This document shows positions 1 to 7,956 of a DNA stretch of 45,106 nt, piece after piece; position 1 is the first letter of the stretch; every line of letters starts with the position of its first letter. Location of the stretch: positions 1-45,106 of the forward strand of contig JADYYE010000042.1 in assembly GCA_020853815.1 (NCBI GenBank). The letters are read 5' to 3'. The position numbers were made by a program, and so were the translations under genes. Origin of the DNA: Phycisphaerales bacterium. Lineage in GTDB: Bacteria > Planctomycetota > Phycisphaerae > Phycisphaerales > UBA1924. A model generated the notes under the pieces. That model saw only the letters and a program-made list of their open reading frames with translations. It had not been told where the DNA came from and did not search any database.

Positions 1-112
1 AATGGGCAATGGGCAATGGGCAATGGGCAATGGGCAATGGGCAATGGGCAATGGGCAATGGGCAATGGGCAATGGGCAATGGGCTATGGGGAATGGGGAA
101 TGGGGAATGAAG
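1..112. repeat. Heptamer minisatellite (AATGGGC)n
   Basis: Twelve perfect head-to-tail copies of AATGGGC fill 1-84, followed by four variant heptamers (TATGGGG, AATGGGG twice, AATGAAG) to 112. The array starts at the window edge, so its true length is unknown. It lies downstream of the M50-like gene, which reads leftward. Open frames across it encode only a seven-residue periodic peptide and are not credible genes. A related G-rich heptamer run is visible on the reverse strand near 27578-27600. Heptanucleotide arrays of this kind are known in cyanobacteria (STRR sequences); relatedness is not shown. Confidence 0.95.
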
Positions 113-188
113 GCGTGAGGCATATGAAGTGCATCCACTTCAGTCGTCTCAGACTACCAGCGCCAGAGTCTCGCGCGCATCGCTCGGC

Positions 189-770
189 TCACTGCACCAG
201 ATTCACGAGCCCGACCAGAGCCAGCACGCACACCATGCACGTCACCGCGTCCATCAGCGTGATGCCAACAATCTCTCCATCGATGCGGGCGCGGGTCCCG
301 ATGCTCTTCGCCATGCCGTTCCACATCGCAACGCCCGCCGCCGCGATCGGCCATCCGATCACGGTGAGCGTCCACGCGGGGACACCCATGCGAACAAGGT
401 CTTCGGTATCGCCAACGGGCAGCAACACGGCGCACCCGACATAGACGCCGTTGGCCAGCAAGCAGAATCCCGCGAAGTACCGTGCGATCGCGCACGCGGT
501 CCCGCGCCGGATTCTCGGCATGCACCGAATGGTCAGCCACGCGAGAAACGGCAGCGCTGAGCCCAGTGCCGCGCCGCTCGCCGCGACGACGCGCGGCCAA
601 TCCGTGGTCGGCACGATGGTCTGCGAAAAGCCGAGCCACGGCACGCGCACCGCCTCGACGTGTGAACCCGTTGACCACGCCGCGATCACGTGCCCGCACT
701 CGTGGACAAGCATCATCGCGTACCACGACGCGGCCAGCAGGATCGCGATGATGAGCACCCGCTGTCTCAT
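189..770 (-). CDS. M50-like integral membrane metallopeptidase homologue
   Basis: A 193-residue hydrophobic protein. The first membrane segment (about residues 5-22) runs directly into HECGH at 23-27, an HExxH zinc-binding motif placed as in site-2 protease (M50) family proteins, where the motif lies at the membrane. Further hydrophobic segments lie near 55-80, 95-115, 120-145 and 165-190. The usual second M50 motif (NxxPxxxxDG) is not clear; LLPVGDTED around residues 115-125 is the nearest candidate for the third ligand, so activity is uncertain. It starts 15 nt after the APC permease stop on the same strand, so the two are probably cotranscribed. The protein is short for a full M50 peptidase and has no PDZ domain. 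The substrate is unknown. Confidence 0.75.
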   Translation of the reverse strand: MRQRVLIIAILLAASWYAMMLVHECGHVIAAWSTGSHVEAVRVPWLGFSQTIVPTTDWPRVVAASGAALGSALPFLAWLTIRCMPRIRRGTACAIARYFAGFCLLANGVYVGCAVLLPVGDTEDLVRMGVPAWTLTVIGWPIAAAGVAMWNGMAKSIGTRARIDGEIVGITLMDAVTCMVCVLALVGLVNLVQ

Positions 771-785
771 GCCATCCGGTTCGCG

Positions 786-2150
786 TCACGGGCTGGGTTG
801 GTTCGCCGGCTTCCGGAACCTCACCATGTACAGCACGCCCGCCAGCACGATCCACACCACGCCGATCCACGCGGCGGAGTACGTGTCCTTGTTCATCATC
901 GCGCCGGTGAGGAGGGCGAGTTCACCCAGCACGAACACGCCGCCCGCGACGCGCGCCAGCGGGAGGGGCGCGTGCCCCTCGGGGATGAAGCCGGGCTTGA
1001 GGAGGGCGCCCGCGGTCAGGGCGAAGAAGATGCCGTCGATGAAGACGACGCCGGTCGTGAGCTTGTCGACGCGATCAAAGCCCGCGATGAGCAGGAGGTC
1101 GAGGCCCGCGAGGCCAAGGAGGAGGATCGCGGCGATGGGCGTGCCGCTGGGGCCCAGCCGGGCGAAGGGCGCGAAGAACTTTCCGTCGCGCGCCATTCCA
1201 TAGATGAGCCTGGGCCCGGAGAGAAGCTGCGCGTTGAGCACGCCGAACGCGGACACGGTGACGGCCGCGGCGACGCCCCGCGCGCCCCAGCCCGGGAAGA
1301 CTCGCGCGACGGCGTCGGCGGCGATCGACTTGCTGGTCGCGGTCTCTTCGTGCCCGAGCATGGTGAGATAGGCCCAGTTGGCGCTGACGTAAACGATGAC
1401 GACGATGACCACGCCGCCGATGATGGCGCGCGGGAGAGTCTTTTCAGGGCTCTTTACTTCGCCGGCGATCCAGAGCGCGTGCTGCCACCCGCCGTACGCG
1501 AAGAAGGCGGGGACGAGGGCGGCCATGACGCCCAGCGGGCCGAACATGGCGTTGGGAGGCGGCTCGCTGATGGGCGTGTCGAATTTGCCGCTGGATTTGG
1601 CCCAGGCGGCGATGGCGACGACGGCGACGAGCGCGAGGATCTTGGAGACGACGGAGAAGCCCTGGATCGTCGAGCCGAATTTCACTCCCAGCACGTTCGC
1701 GAGCGTGAGCGACAGGATGAGCGCCGACGCGATGATGAGCTTGGCGACGTTGGAGAGCTCGTGCGCGCCGGAGTAGCCGAGCGCGGCGCCGAGGTTGTTG
1801 GCGCAGATGATGGCGATGATGCCGATCGCGCCGGCCTGGATGGCGGTGGCGTTGCAGAAGACGAACACGAACGCCGGGAGCGGGCCCCACGCGTCGCGCA
1901 GGACTTGGTATTGCGCGCCGCTGGCGACGTAGCGACGCCCGAGCTCGGCGAAGGCCAGGGCGCCGCAGAGCGCGAGCACGCCGCCGACGGACCAGGCGAC
2001 GAGCGCGAGGGTGGGGGATTCGACGAGTGCGGCGACCTGGCCCGGGCTAAAGAAGATGCCGACGCCGACGATCGCGCCGATCACGATGCACGCGGCATCG
2101 AAGGTGGAGAGCACCCGGGCGGGTCCGGCGCTGGAGGCGGATTCGCTCAT
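786..2150 (-). CDS. APC-superfamily amino-acid permease
   Basis: A polytopic protein of about 454 residues with roughly twelve membrane segments. The N-terminal signature IGAIVGVGIFFSPG is the glycine-rich first-helix motif of amino acid-polyamine-organocation (APC) transporters, which use it to bind the substrate backbone. Such proteins import or exchange amino acids across the inner membrane; the specificity cannot be read from the sequence. The ATG at 2150 is preferred; an in-frame GTG five codons upstream (2165) is possible, and neither has a clear Shine-Dalgarno sequence. The gene is followed after 15 nt by the M50-like gene. The C terminus carries short charged loops and no extra domain, unlike the second APC protein of this window at 37464-39476. 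Confidence 0.88.
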   Translation of the reverse strand: MSESASSAGPARVLSTFDAACIVIGAIVGVGIFFSPGQVAALVESPTLALVAWSVGGVLALCGALAFAELGRRYVASGAQYQVLRDAWGPLPAFVFVFCNATAIQAGAIGIIAIICANNLGAALGYSGAHELSNVAKLIIASALILSLTLANVLGVKFGSTIQGFSVVSKILALVAVVAIAAWAKSSGKFDTPISEPPPNAMFGPLGVMAALVPAFFAYGGWQHALWIAGEVKSPEKTLPRAIIGGVVIVVIVYVSANWAYLTMLGHEETATSKSIAADAVARVFPGWGARGVAAAVTVSAFGVLNAQLLSGPRLIYGMARDGKFFAPFARLGPSGTPIAAILLLGLAGLDLLLIAGFDRVDKLTTGVVFIDGIFFALTAGALLKPGFIPEGHAPLPLARVAGGVFVLGELALLTGAMMNKDTYSAAWIGVVWIVLAGVLYMVRFRKPANQPSP

Positions 2151-2298
2151 GCGCGGAGCGTACACGAATCATGCGACGGATGAACGCGCGCGATGCGGAT
2201 AGGGATCGGGCGCTGTGCGATCGACCCGGACCTTCCTCGCGGACTCGTCAGGTCCGGCGTCCGAAGACGCGGATTTCAGATTAGAGGCGTATCGCGGC

Positions 2299-2759
2299 TC
2301 ACGGAGTGATCTTCGCGCCGCCGGCGTGTTCCTTGCCCATCCCCGCGCCGACCATCACGCCGAGGAAGCCGATGAAGGCGTTGGTGAGGTTGACCCACGT
2401 GGGCGTGACGGCCTTGTTCATGGCGTCGATGTTGGAGACTTCGGGGCCGCGTGGATCGGTCGGCGCGGGCTTGCCCATCGCAAGGACGGTCATGAGGATG
2501 CCGAGGGCCAGGACGATTCCGGCCAGGACGCGGGGCGGCTTGTTGGACCGGGCGATGGCCTTGCAGGTCAGGCCGCCGACGAGGGCGGCGATGATGCCGA
2601 CGACGATCATGATGGCGATCCAGAGCTTGGAGGGAGTCCAGGCGCCGGGCTCAAAGGAGCGTCGGTGCCGAGGGCAAGGTAGAGCCCGGTGAGGGCGATC
2701 ATGACGATGGCGGCCATGACGATGTACCCGACGAAGACGGACGCGACGGCACGAAGCAT
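2299..2759 (-). pseudogene. Small four-helix membrane protein interrupted by a frameshift
   Basis: Translation from ATG at 2759, preceded by a good ribosome site (GGAGG, 7 nt upstream), gives MLRAVASVFVGYIV and a first membrane helix ending LALGTDA. At about 2656-2661 that frame moves into unrelated sequence, while the neighbouring reverse frame continues with SFEPGAWTPSKLWIAIMIV and three more helices to a stop at 2299. The span is 461 nt, one base short of a whole number of codons, so a single-base deletion (or sequencing error) near GACGCTCCTTT is the simplest reading. The restored protein would have about 153 residues. No family is recognised. It is divergent from the MsrB-MsrA gene, sharing the 2760-2922 spacer. 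A programmed frameshift is possible but no slippery heptamer is evident. Confidence 0.7.
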
Positions 2760-2922
2760 GATGGACCTCCGCGAATTGGTTACCGCATTTGCGAATCTGG
2801 AATGAAACGCGAACGAATCCGGGCGCGATCCCGATCGAAGACGGCATCGTACAGAAGTTGACGATGTGGTACATTGTCGTCGCGGGTCCGGCGGGGGAAA
2901 TCGGGCCACGGAGTCTCCAAAC

Positions 2923-4062
2923 GTGAAGACGGTGCTGCTGGTGCTGTTGATGGTGGGCGTGTTCGGCGCGGCGGCGGGCGCCGCGGTGTGGACGCTTCGC
3001 GCGGGCGAGCCGCCGGCGGATGAACGGGGCGCGAGCCCGAGCAAGGCGAGTGGGCCCGGTTCCGTGGCGCCGACGAAGGACGAATCGATGAGTTCTGGGA
3101 AGGCTTTCGCGCGGAAGATCAGCCGCGCCGCGTATGACGTGACGCCGCTGACGAAGTCGCGGGTGGATGAACTGGCGAAGAAGTTGAAGCCCGACGAGGC
3201 GGCGGTGATCCTGTCGAAGGGGACGGAGCGGGCGTTCTGCGGCAACCTGGTGGACAACAAGAAGGACGGCACATATGTGTGCCGCCTGTGCGGGCTGCCG
3301 TTGTTCGCCTCGGACGCGAAGTTTGATTCGGGCACGGGCTGGCCGTCGTTCTTCCAGCCCTTTGACAAGGACCACGTCGCGTACGAGCACGACAACACGC
3401 TGGGGATGGAGCGGACGGAGATCTTGTGCGCGCGTTGCGAGGCGCACCTGGGGCATGTGTTCGAGGACGGGCCGAGGCCGACGGGACTGCGCTTCTGTTT
3501 GAACTCGGTGTCGCTTGAGTTCATCGACAAGGACGCGGCGTGGCCGGACGCGTCGCGTCCGATCGAGACGCGGGTGGCGTTTTTCGCGGGCGGGTGTTTC
3601 TGGGGCGTTGAGGATCGGTTTCAGCAGACGCCGGGCGTGGTCGAGGCGGTGAGCGGGTACATGGGCGGTCGCACGGAGAACCCGACGTACAAAGAGGTTT
3701 GCTCCGAGAGCACCGGGCACGCCGAGACGGTGATGATCACCTTCGATCCCAAGACGATCTCGTACAAGGAACTGCTGGCGAAGTTCTTCCGGTATCACGA
3801 TCCGACGCAGCTCAATCGCCAGGGCCCGGACCACGGCGAGCAGTATCGTTCGGCGATCTTCGCGAGCGACGCCGGGCAGGAGGAAGAAGCGAGGGCATTC
3901 ATCGCGGACCAGCAGGCGAGCAATCCCAAGTTCAAGGCTCGAAAGATCGTGACGCAGGTGATCGGCGCGAATCGCGCGGGCAGGTTCTATCCGGCCGAGG
4001 ACTATCACCAGGACTACCACGCCAAGCACGGCGGGCACTGCGCGATGCCGGAAGACGAGTGA
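2923..4062 (+). CDS. msrBA: Exported MsrB-MsrA fusion, peptide methionine sulfoxide reductase
   Basis: A bifunctional repair enzyme of 379 residues that reduces both stereoisomers of methionine sulfoxide in proteins. GTG at 2923 is chosen because GGAG lies 9 nt upstream and translation then begins MKTVLLVLLMVGV, a signal or anchor helix; an in-frame GTG at 2866 would add 19 unconvincing residues. MsrB comes first, with its two zinc pairs (CRLC, CARC) and the catalytic RFCLN Cys192. MsrA follows with GGCFWG, catalytic Cys225, and a C-terminal cysteine in HGGHC that could resolve the disulfide. The N-terminal helix places both domains outside the cytoplasm, where oxidised envelope proteins are the likely substrates. 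The reductant partner is not encoded nearby. Confidence 0.95.
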   Translation: MKTVLLVLLMVGVFGAAAGAAVWTLRAGEPPADERGASPSKASGPGSVAPTKDESMSSGKAFARKISRAAYDVTPLTKSRVDELAKKLKPDEAAVILSKGTERAFCGNLVDNKKDGTYVCRLCGLPLFASDAKFDSGTGWPSFFQPFDKDHVAYEHDNTLGMERTEILCARCEAHLGHVFEDGPRPTGLRFCLNSVSLEFIDKDAAWPDASRPIETRVAFFAGGCFWGVEDRFQQTPGVVEAVSGYMGGRTENPTYKEVCSESTGHAETVMITFDPKTISYKELLAKFFRYHDPTQLNRQGPDHGEQYRSAIFASDAGQEEEARAFIADQQASNPKFKARKIVTQVIGANRAGRFYPAEDYHQDYHAKHGGHCAMPEDE

Positions 4063-4125
4063 CCGTCGCCTTGCCTTCCCGGCGGGCCGGGATGAGCGCG
4101 GGCGACCCAGTGATCGGAGATTCCC

Positions 4126-4860
4126 ATGAGGAATGCCTCACGCTCGCCCGATCAACCGCCGCCGCGGGGCGGCCCGCCCGGCCTGGAACTCAACCCGATC
4201 TGGAACGCGGTGGTTCACGAGCCGACGACGGGGGTGGCGATCGTGAGTCACGACGGCGTGACGTTGTGGGCCAATCCGCAGGCCGTGCGGATTTTTCACG
4301 GCGCGGAGTACACGCCCGAGATGATCATCGGGCGCCCGTGGAGCGATTTTTTCCCGGCGGAGTGGATCGCGGAGCGGCTGGCGCTGTTGCAGCGGATCCA
4401 GGAGACTCAGCAGCCGATCCTGCTGCGGACGATCTGGCGCGGGTTCCAGCACATCTCGTGGGTCCATCCGATCCCGGGCGACGAGCGCGACGGCGTGGAG
4501 GAGGAGCCGCTCCCGCCGCGGTTCCTGGTGATCACGCGGCGTGTGGAGGGGGATGTGTTCGAGCTGGCGGGGAGGGGGAGCACCGCGGACGTGCGCGAGT
4601 CGGACGTGGCGAATCTCGGGCCGCTGGACGTGCTCTCGCCGCGCGAGCTGGAGATTCTTTCGCTCATCGGTCAAGGGATGAGCATCAAGGAAATCGCGTC
4701 GATCCTGGGAAGGTCAGTGAAGACGATCGAGAACCACCGCACGAGCATCGGCGAAAAGCTGAAGGTGGACGATCGAGTTCATCTTGCGGAGATCGCGCGC
4801 CGGGCGGGCCTGACGGTGCTGGACGCGGAGCGGCGGCGTGTGGATGCCGATTTGAGATAA
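4126..4860 (+). CDS. PAS-LuxR transcriptional regulator (first of three)
   Basis: A 244-residue regulator. Residues about 28-140 have the look of a PAS-like sensor (GVAIVSHDGVTLWANPQAVR, then FFPAEW). Residues about 165-230 are a LuxR/GerE helix-turn-helix: LSPRELEILSLIGQGMSIKE, then VKTIENHRTSIGEKLKV. There is no receiver domain, so it is not a classical two-component output protein; the signal is presumably sensed by the PAS part. GGAG lies 6 nt before the ATG. It is followed by two paralogues in the same direction and then by a cobalamin-binding protein. It is the most divergent of the three in the sensor, lacking the FCNPQWDRL and RKxCxGRM motifs the other two share. Ligand and targets are unknown. 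Confidence 0.88.
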   Translation: MRNASRSPDQPPPRGGPPGLELNPIWNAVVHEPTTGVAIVSHDGVTLWANPQAVRIFHGAEYTPEMIIGRPWSDFFPAEWIAERLALLQRIQETQQPILLRTIWRGFQHISWVHPIPGDERDGVEEEPLPPRFLVITRRVEGDVFELAGRGSTADVRESDVANLGPLDVLSPRELEILSLIGQGMSIKEIASILGRSVKTIENHRTSIGEKLKVDDRVHLAEIARRAGLTVLDAERRRVDADLR

Positions 4861-5034
4861 TTCAGGCAGCCGCAGATTCGGCGGTAACGCTGATCTTTTT
4901 CGCCAGATATCCATAAAACGCACTGATTTGTGGGTATTCACGGGTGAGCTCTGCGCTCTCTATTGCTAAGAAGGCGTGCTTCAGCGTTGGCGCCGGAGTT
5001 GCCGGCGCGGGTTTGCTGGTACGGAGTCGTTGCG

Positions 5035-5748
5035 GTGATTGAAATCAAGCCCCAATCCGGTGCAACCGGTGCGGCTTCGGGCGACCCGTTCTTTGAAGGG
5101 ATGGCGGCCGATCCGTTGGCGGCGGTGGCGGTCATCAACGGCGAAGGGCGGATGGTCTTCTGCAATCCGCAGTGGGATCGGCTGCAGATGGAATCGCACG
5201 GCGTGCGGTTGGACACGCTGCAAGGGCGTCTGATCGACGAGGTTTTTCCGCCGGAGCAGGTCGCCGAGCATCGTGAATTGGCGTTGGCGACGGCGGCGCG
5301 GGGGCGGGCGCAGATGGTTCGGAAGTGCTGCGCTGGTCGGATGTACGCGGTGTGGACGTGCCCCATCATGCCGCCGACGCGGTACTCGGCGACGGACCCG
5401 GTGTTCTTGTTCGTGGTTCGTGCGGAGATCATCGACGAGCATCTGCTCTCGGTGACGGGCGACGGGACGATTCCGGTGGTGGAGTTCCGGCACAGCGACC
5501 TTGGGCCGCTTTCCGTGCTGAGCAGGTGCGAGCTTCAAGTGCTGACATTGATCGCGCGTGGGATGAGCACCAAGCGGATCGCATCGGAGCTTGGTCGTTC
5601 CTCCAAGACCGTGGAATCGCACCGGACGAGTATCGGGAACAAGCTAAAAGTGGATGATCGAGTCCGATTGGCGGAACTGGCGCGGCGTGCGGGGCTGACG
5701 ACGCGCGCGATCTCGGTTTCGAGCATGGATGGCCCGCCGCATCAGTAG
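5035..5748 (+). CDS. PAS-LuxR transcriptional regulator (second of three)
   Basis: A protein of about 237 residues, paralogous to its neighbours. GTG at 5035 is preferred (GGAG 8 nt upstream, and a length matching the other two); a TTG at 4963 would add 24 residues. The PAS-like part contains MVFCNPQWDRL and, further on, MVRKCCAGRMYAVW. The LuxR helix-turn-helix near the C terminus reads LSRCELQVLTLIARGMSTKR, with KTVESHRTSIGNKLKVDDRV as the recognition part. It shares the NPQWDRL and RKxCxGRM motifs with the third copy, which suggests these two sense the same kind of signal. The 174-nt spacer before it and 180-nt spacer after it leave room for separate promoters. No phosphoacceptor domain is present. 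Confidence 0.87.
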   Translation: MIEIKPQSGATGAASGDPFFEGMAADPLAAVAVINGEGRMVFCNPQWDRLQMESHGVRLDTLQGRLIDEVFPPEQVAEHRELALATAARGRAQMVRKCCAGRMYAVWTCPIMPPTRYSATDPVFLFVVRAEIIDEHLLSVTGDGTIPVVEFRHSDLGPLSVLSRCELQVLTLIARGMSTKRIASELGRSSKTVESHRTSIGNKLKVDDRVRLAELARRAGLTTRAISVSSMDGPPHQ

Positions 5749-5928
5749 CCAATCCGCATTTCGGTAGGGGCTTTCCCCATTTCCGGTCTCTGAACGCCTC
5801 CATGGGGCGACATCATCCTAATCATCCCTTAGAAATACGCGATTCCCGGTATCCGTGGGAACCAAGCCGGCGGCCCGAGCCTCGAACTCTCTCGGTCGCC
5901 GGCATCGCACAGCAAGGATGGGCCCGCC

Positions 5929-6627
5929 ATGCAACTCTCCACACCCCGAAATGACGCTCGTTCATTCCTCCCCGCCGACAACCCGATGCTTGCCGCGCTT
6001 TTGAGTGATCCCGCGGTGGCGGTCAGCTTGATCGCGGCGGAGGGAACGATGGTGTTCTGTAATCCCCAGTGGGATCGGCTGATGTCGATGGCGCACCCGG
6101 GGCATGGCGCCCAGATGACCGGCCTGACGCTCGCCGATGTTTTCCCTATGGACCAGGCTCGGGAGTTTGCGGAGCTGATGCAGCGTTCGCTGGAACACAA
6201 TCAGCCGCTGGTTGTTCGGAAGTTGTGTGGTGGTCGGATGTTCCGCTCGTGGTTGTATCCGATCGAGCCGTCGGGCCGCGCCCCGTTTGATCGGCCGATG
6301 GTGCTTTTCAGCATTCGGGCGGAGCTGATCGAGGAGCCGCCGACGGACTGCTTGCCGCAGGGAGCGGCGGCGGTGGAGTTCCGCAGCGGGGGCATGGGGC
6401 CATTGGAGGCGTTGTCTCCGCGCGAACTCGAAGTGCTGACGCTGCTGGCGGAGGGTCTGACGATTCGCGAGATCGCGGCCAAGCTGCACCGGTCCGAGAA
6501 GACGATCGACAAGCATCGCACGTCGATCCACACAAAGCTCGGCGTGCATGACCGGGTGGCGTTGTGCGACATTGCGCGCCGGGCCGGGCTGCACTCCTGG
6601 GCGCTCCAGGGCGCGCCGTTCCAGTAA
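5929..6627 (+). CDS. PAS-LuxR transcriptional regulator (third of three)
   Basis: A 232-residue paralogue of the two preceding genes. The sensor half has MVFCNPQWDRL and VVRKLCGGRMFRSWLYPI, aligning with the second copy including one cysteine. The C-terminal LuxR-type helix-turn-helix reads LSPRELEVLTLLAEGLTIRE, then KTIDKHRTSIHTKLGVHDRV. A weak AAGGA lies about 10 nt before the ATG. It ends 68 nt before the cobalamin-binding protein on the same strand, so cotranscription is likely. A regulator with PAS sensor next to a stand-alone B12 protein recalls PpsR/CrtJ and AerR of purple bacteria, where the B12 protein modulates the PAS-type repressor in a light-dependent way; whether that applies here is inference. 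Confidence 0.88.
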   Translation: MQLSTPRNDARSFLPADNPMLAALLSDPAVAVSLIAAEGTMVFCNPQWDRLMSMAHPGHGAQMTGLTLADVFPMDQAREFAELMQRSLEHNQPLVVRKLCGGRMFRSWLYPIEPSGRAPFDRPMVLFSIRAELIEEPPTDCLPQGAAAVEFRSGGMGPLEALSPRELEVLTLLAEGLTIREIAAKLHRSEKTIDKHRTSIHTKLGVHDRVALCDIARRAGLHSWALQGAPFQ

Positions 6628-6695
6628 ACTCCGAGCGGGATCGCACGCCGGCACGGAATCCGCCGGGCCGCCGATTGCGAATCTCGGTTGGAGCG

Positions 6696-7787
6696 ATGAA
6701 GCAGCGCACCCACCAGCCTGGCCACTTGCCCGAATCGCGGCTGTTGCTGTCCGAGATGCTGCTGGCGCGGGCGCGTGAGCTTGGCGAGGCCGCCGCCCAT
6801 GAATTGTGCGCGCGCTGTGATGAGGCCAGAGAGGCGTTTGCTCCGCTGTCCTGCTCCAAGTGGGGCGAGCAGTTGCAGGGGCGCGTGCAGGAGCTGGCGG
6901 CGGCGGTTGCGTACGACGCGCCGGAGAGCTTTGTCGCCCAGATCGGCTGGGCGCGATCGGCGTTCAAGGTGCGCGGCGTGTGCTGCTCGCACATCGCGTC
7001 GAGCCTGGGCTCTCTCTCAAGGGTTCTCGCGCGTGAACTTCCGCTGGAGGATTTCGCGTTAGTGGAGGCGATCCTGTCGCGGGCGGCGGGTGAAGGCCTC
7101 GCCCCGGCGATCCATGGCGAATCGAGCCTGTCGAGCGACGCGGTTTTTTCGGCGGCTTCCGCGGAGTTCCTGGTCGCGGTGCTGGAGGGAGATCGGCTCC
7201 GGGCGTCGGACGGCGTGCGGGCGCTGCAGGAAACGGGGGTTGACGCGGCGTTGATTTACACCGAGGTGCTGGCGCCGTCGTTGTGCGAGCTTGGGCGGCT
7301 GTGGCACCTGGGCGAGATCAGCGTGGCGGAGGAGCATTTCGCCACGACCACGACGCAGATGGTGATGAGCGAGGTGCGGGCCCGCGCGACGCCCGCGCCG
7401 CGTGACGGGCGGGTGGTGGTGGCGGCGTCGGTCGAAGGGGACAGCCACGACATGGGCGTGCGGGTGATCGCCGATCTGCTGGAATTGGCGGGCTGGCGCG
7501 CGGTGTTCCTGGGCGCGAACATCCCGGCGGACGAGCTGGCGGGGGGCGTGCGTGACTTCGGGGGTGACCTGGCCGCGATTTCCGCGACGCTCCCGGTGCA
7601 TCTGCGCGCGTTGGAGGCGGCGGTCGCGTCGGTGGGGGCGCTCCCCGTGCGTGTTCCGATCTTGGTGGGAGGCTCGGCGTTTTGCCAGTGTCCGGACGCA
7701 TGGCGTGCGATGGGCGCGGACGCCCACGCGCTGTGCGCCGCGGACGCGGTGCGGACGGCCGAGCTACTCGTGCCCCGATCCCGATAG
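6696..7787 (+). CDS. Stand-alone cobalamin-binding sensor with W-x9-EH motif (CarH/AerR-like)
   Basis: A 363-residue protein whose C-terminal half is a four-helix cap followed by a Rossmann-type B12-binding domain. The cap has Trp203, nine residues, then Glu213-His214 (LWHLGEISVAEEHFA). W-x9-EH is the signature by which CarH-type photoreceptors pack against the upper ligand of adenosylcobalamin. The domain then gives EGDSHDMG with His251 in the DxHxxG motif that supplies the lower cobalt ligand. The first 180 or so residues are helical and of no family I recognise. There is no MerR helix-turn-helix, unlike CarH/LitR, and no methyltransferase or mutase domain. The neighbouring PAS-LuxR proteins could be its DNA-binding partners. 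The start ATG has a closely spaced GGAG. Confidence 0.88.
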   Translation: MKQRTHQPGHLPESRLLLSEMLLARARELGEAAAHELCARCDEAREAFAPLSCSKWGEQLQGRVQELAAAVAYDAPESFVAQIGWARSAFKVRGVCCSHIASSLGSLSRVLARELPLEDFALVEAILSRAAGEGLAPAIHGESSLSSDAVFSAASAEFLVAVLEGDRLRASDGVRALQETGVDAALIYTEVLAPSLCELGRLWHLGEISVAEEHFATTTTQMVMSEVRARATPAPRDGRVVVAASVEGDSHDMGVRVIADLLELAGWRAVFLGANIPADELAGGVRDFGGDLAAISATLPVHLRALEAAVASVGALPVRVPILVGGSAFCQCPDAWRAMGADAHALCAADAVRTAELLVPRSR

Positions 7788-7923
7788 TTCGAGCGGCGCG
7801 GGTTCCGACGGTGTGGGTTCCGGGGCTTTGGTGCTGGGCCTACCTTTTCGATGAGCGACCCGGAGTAGCGTGCGTGTGTGGTGGGCGCGCGGCTGGTGGG
7901 CCAGCGGGTTCGTTCGTCGGTGA

Positions 7924-7951
7924 GGTTTCGAGGGGCCGGTTTCGAGGGCCC
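7924..7951 (+). repeat. 14-bp tandem duplication upstream of dedA
   Basis: GGTTTCGAGGGGCC at 7924-7937 is followed at once by GGTTTCGAGGGCCC at 7938-7951 (13 of 14 identical). It ends a few bases before the GTG start of the DedA gene, and the second copy supplies the GAGGG that would serve as its ribosome site. The rest of the spacer from 7788 shows no terminator or promoter I can support. Confidence 0.75.
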
Positions 7952-7956
7952 GTTTC

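Noticed and set aside
1..112. Heptamer array as a CRISPR or as a coding repeat
   Set aside because: There are no spacers between units, and the peptide would be a meaningless seven-residue period.
690..2183. Long forward open frame antisense to the APC permease
   Set aside because: It is low-complexity Arg/Glu/Asp/Gly sequence typical of a shadow frame in GC-rich DNA; the reverse frame is a clear transporter.
2299..4038. A 579-codon reverse open frame spanning the frameshifted gene and the msrBA region
   Set aside because: Its N-terminal two thirds is the antisense shadow of MsrB-MsrA; only the last 120 or so residues belong to a real protein.
6628..6695. B12 riboswitch upstream of the cobalamin-binding protein
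   Set aside because: The spacer is only 68 nt, too short for a cobalamin riboswitch, and no B12-box sequence is visible.
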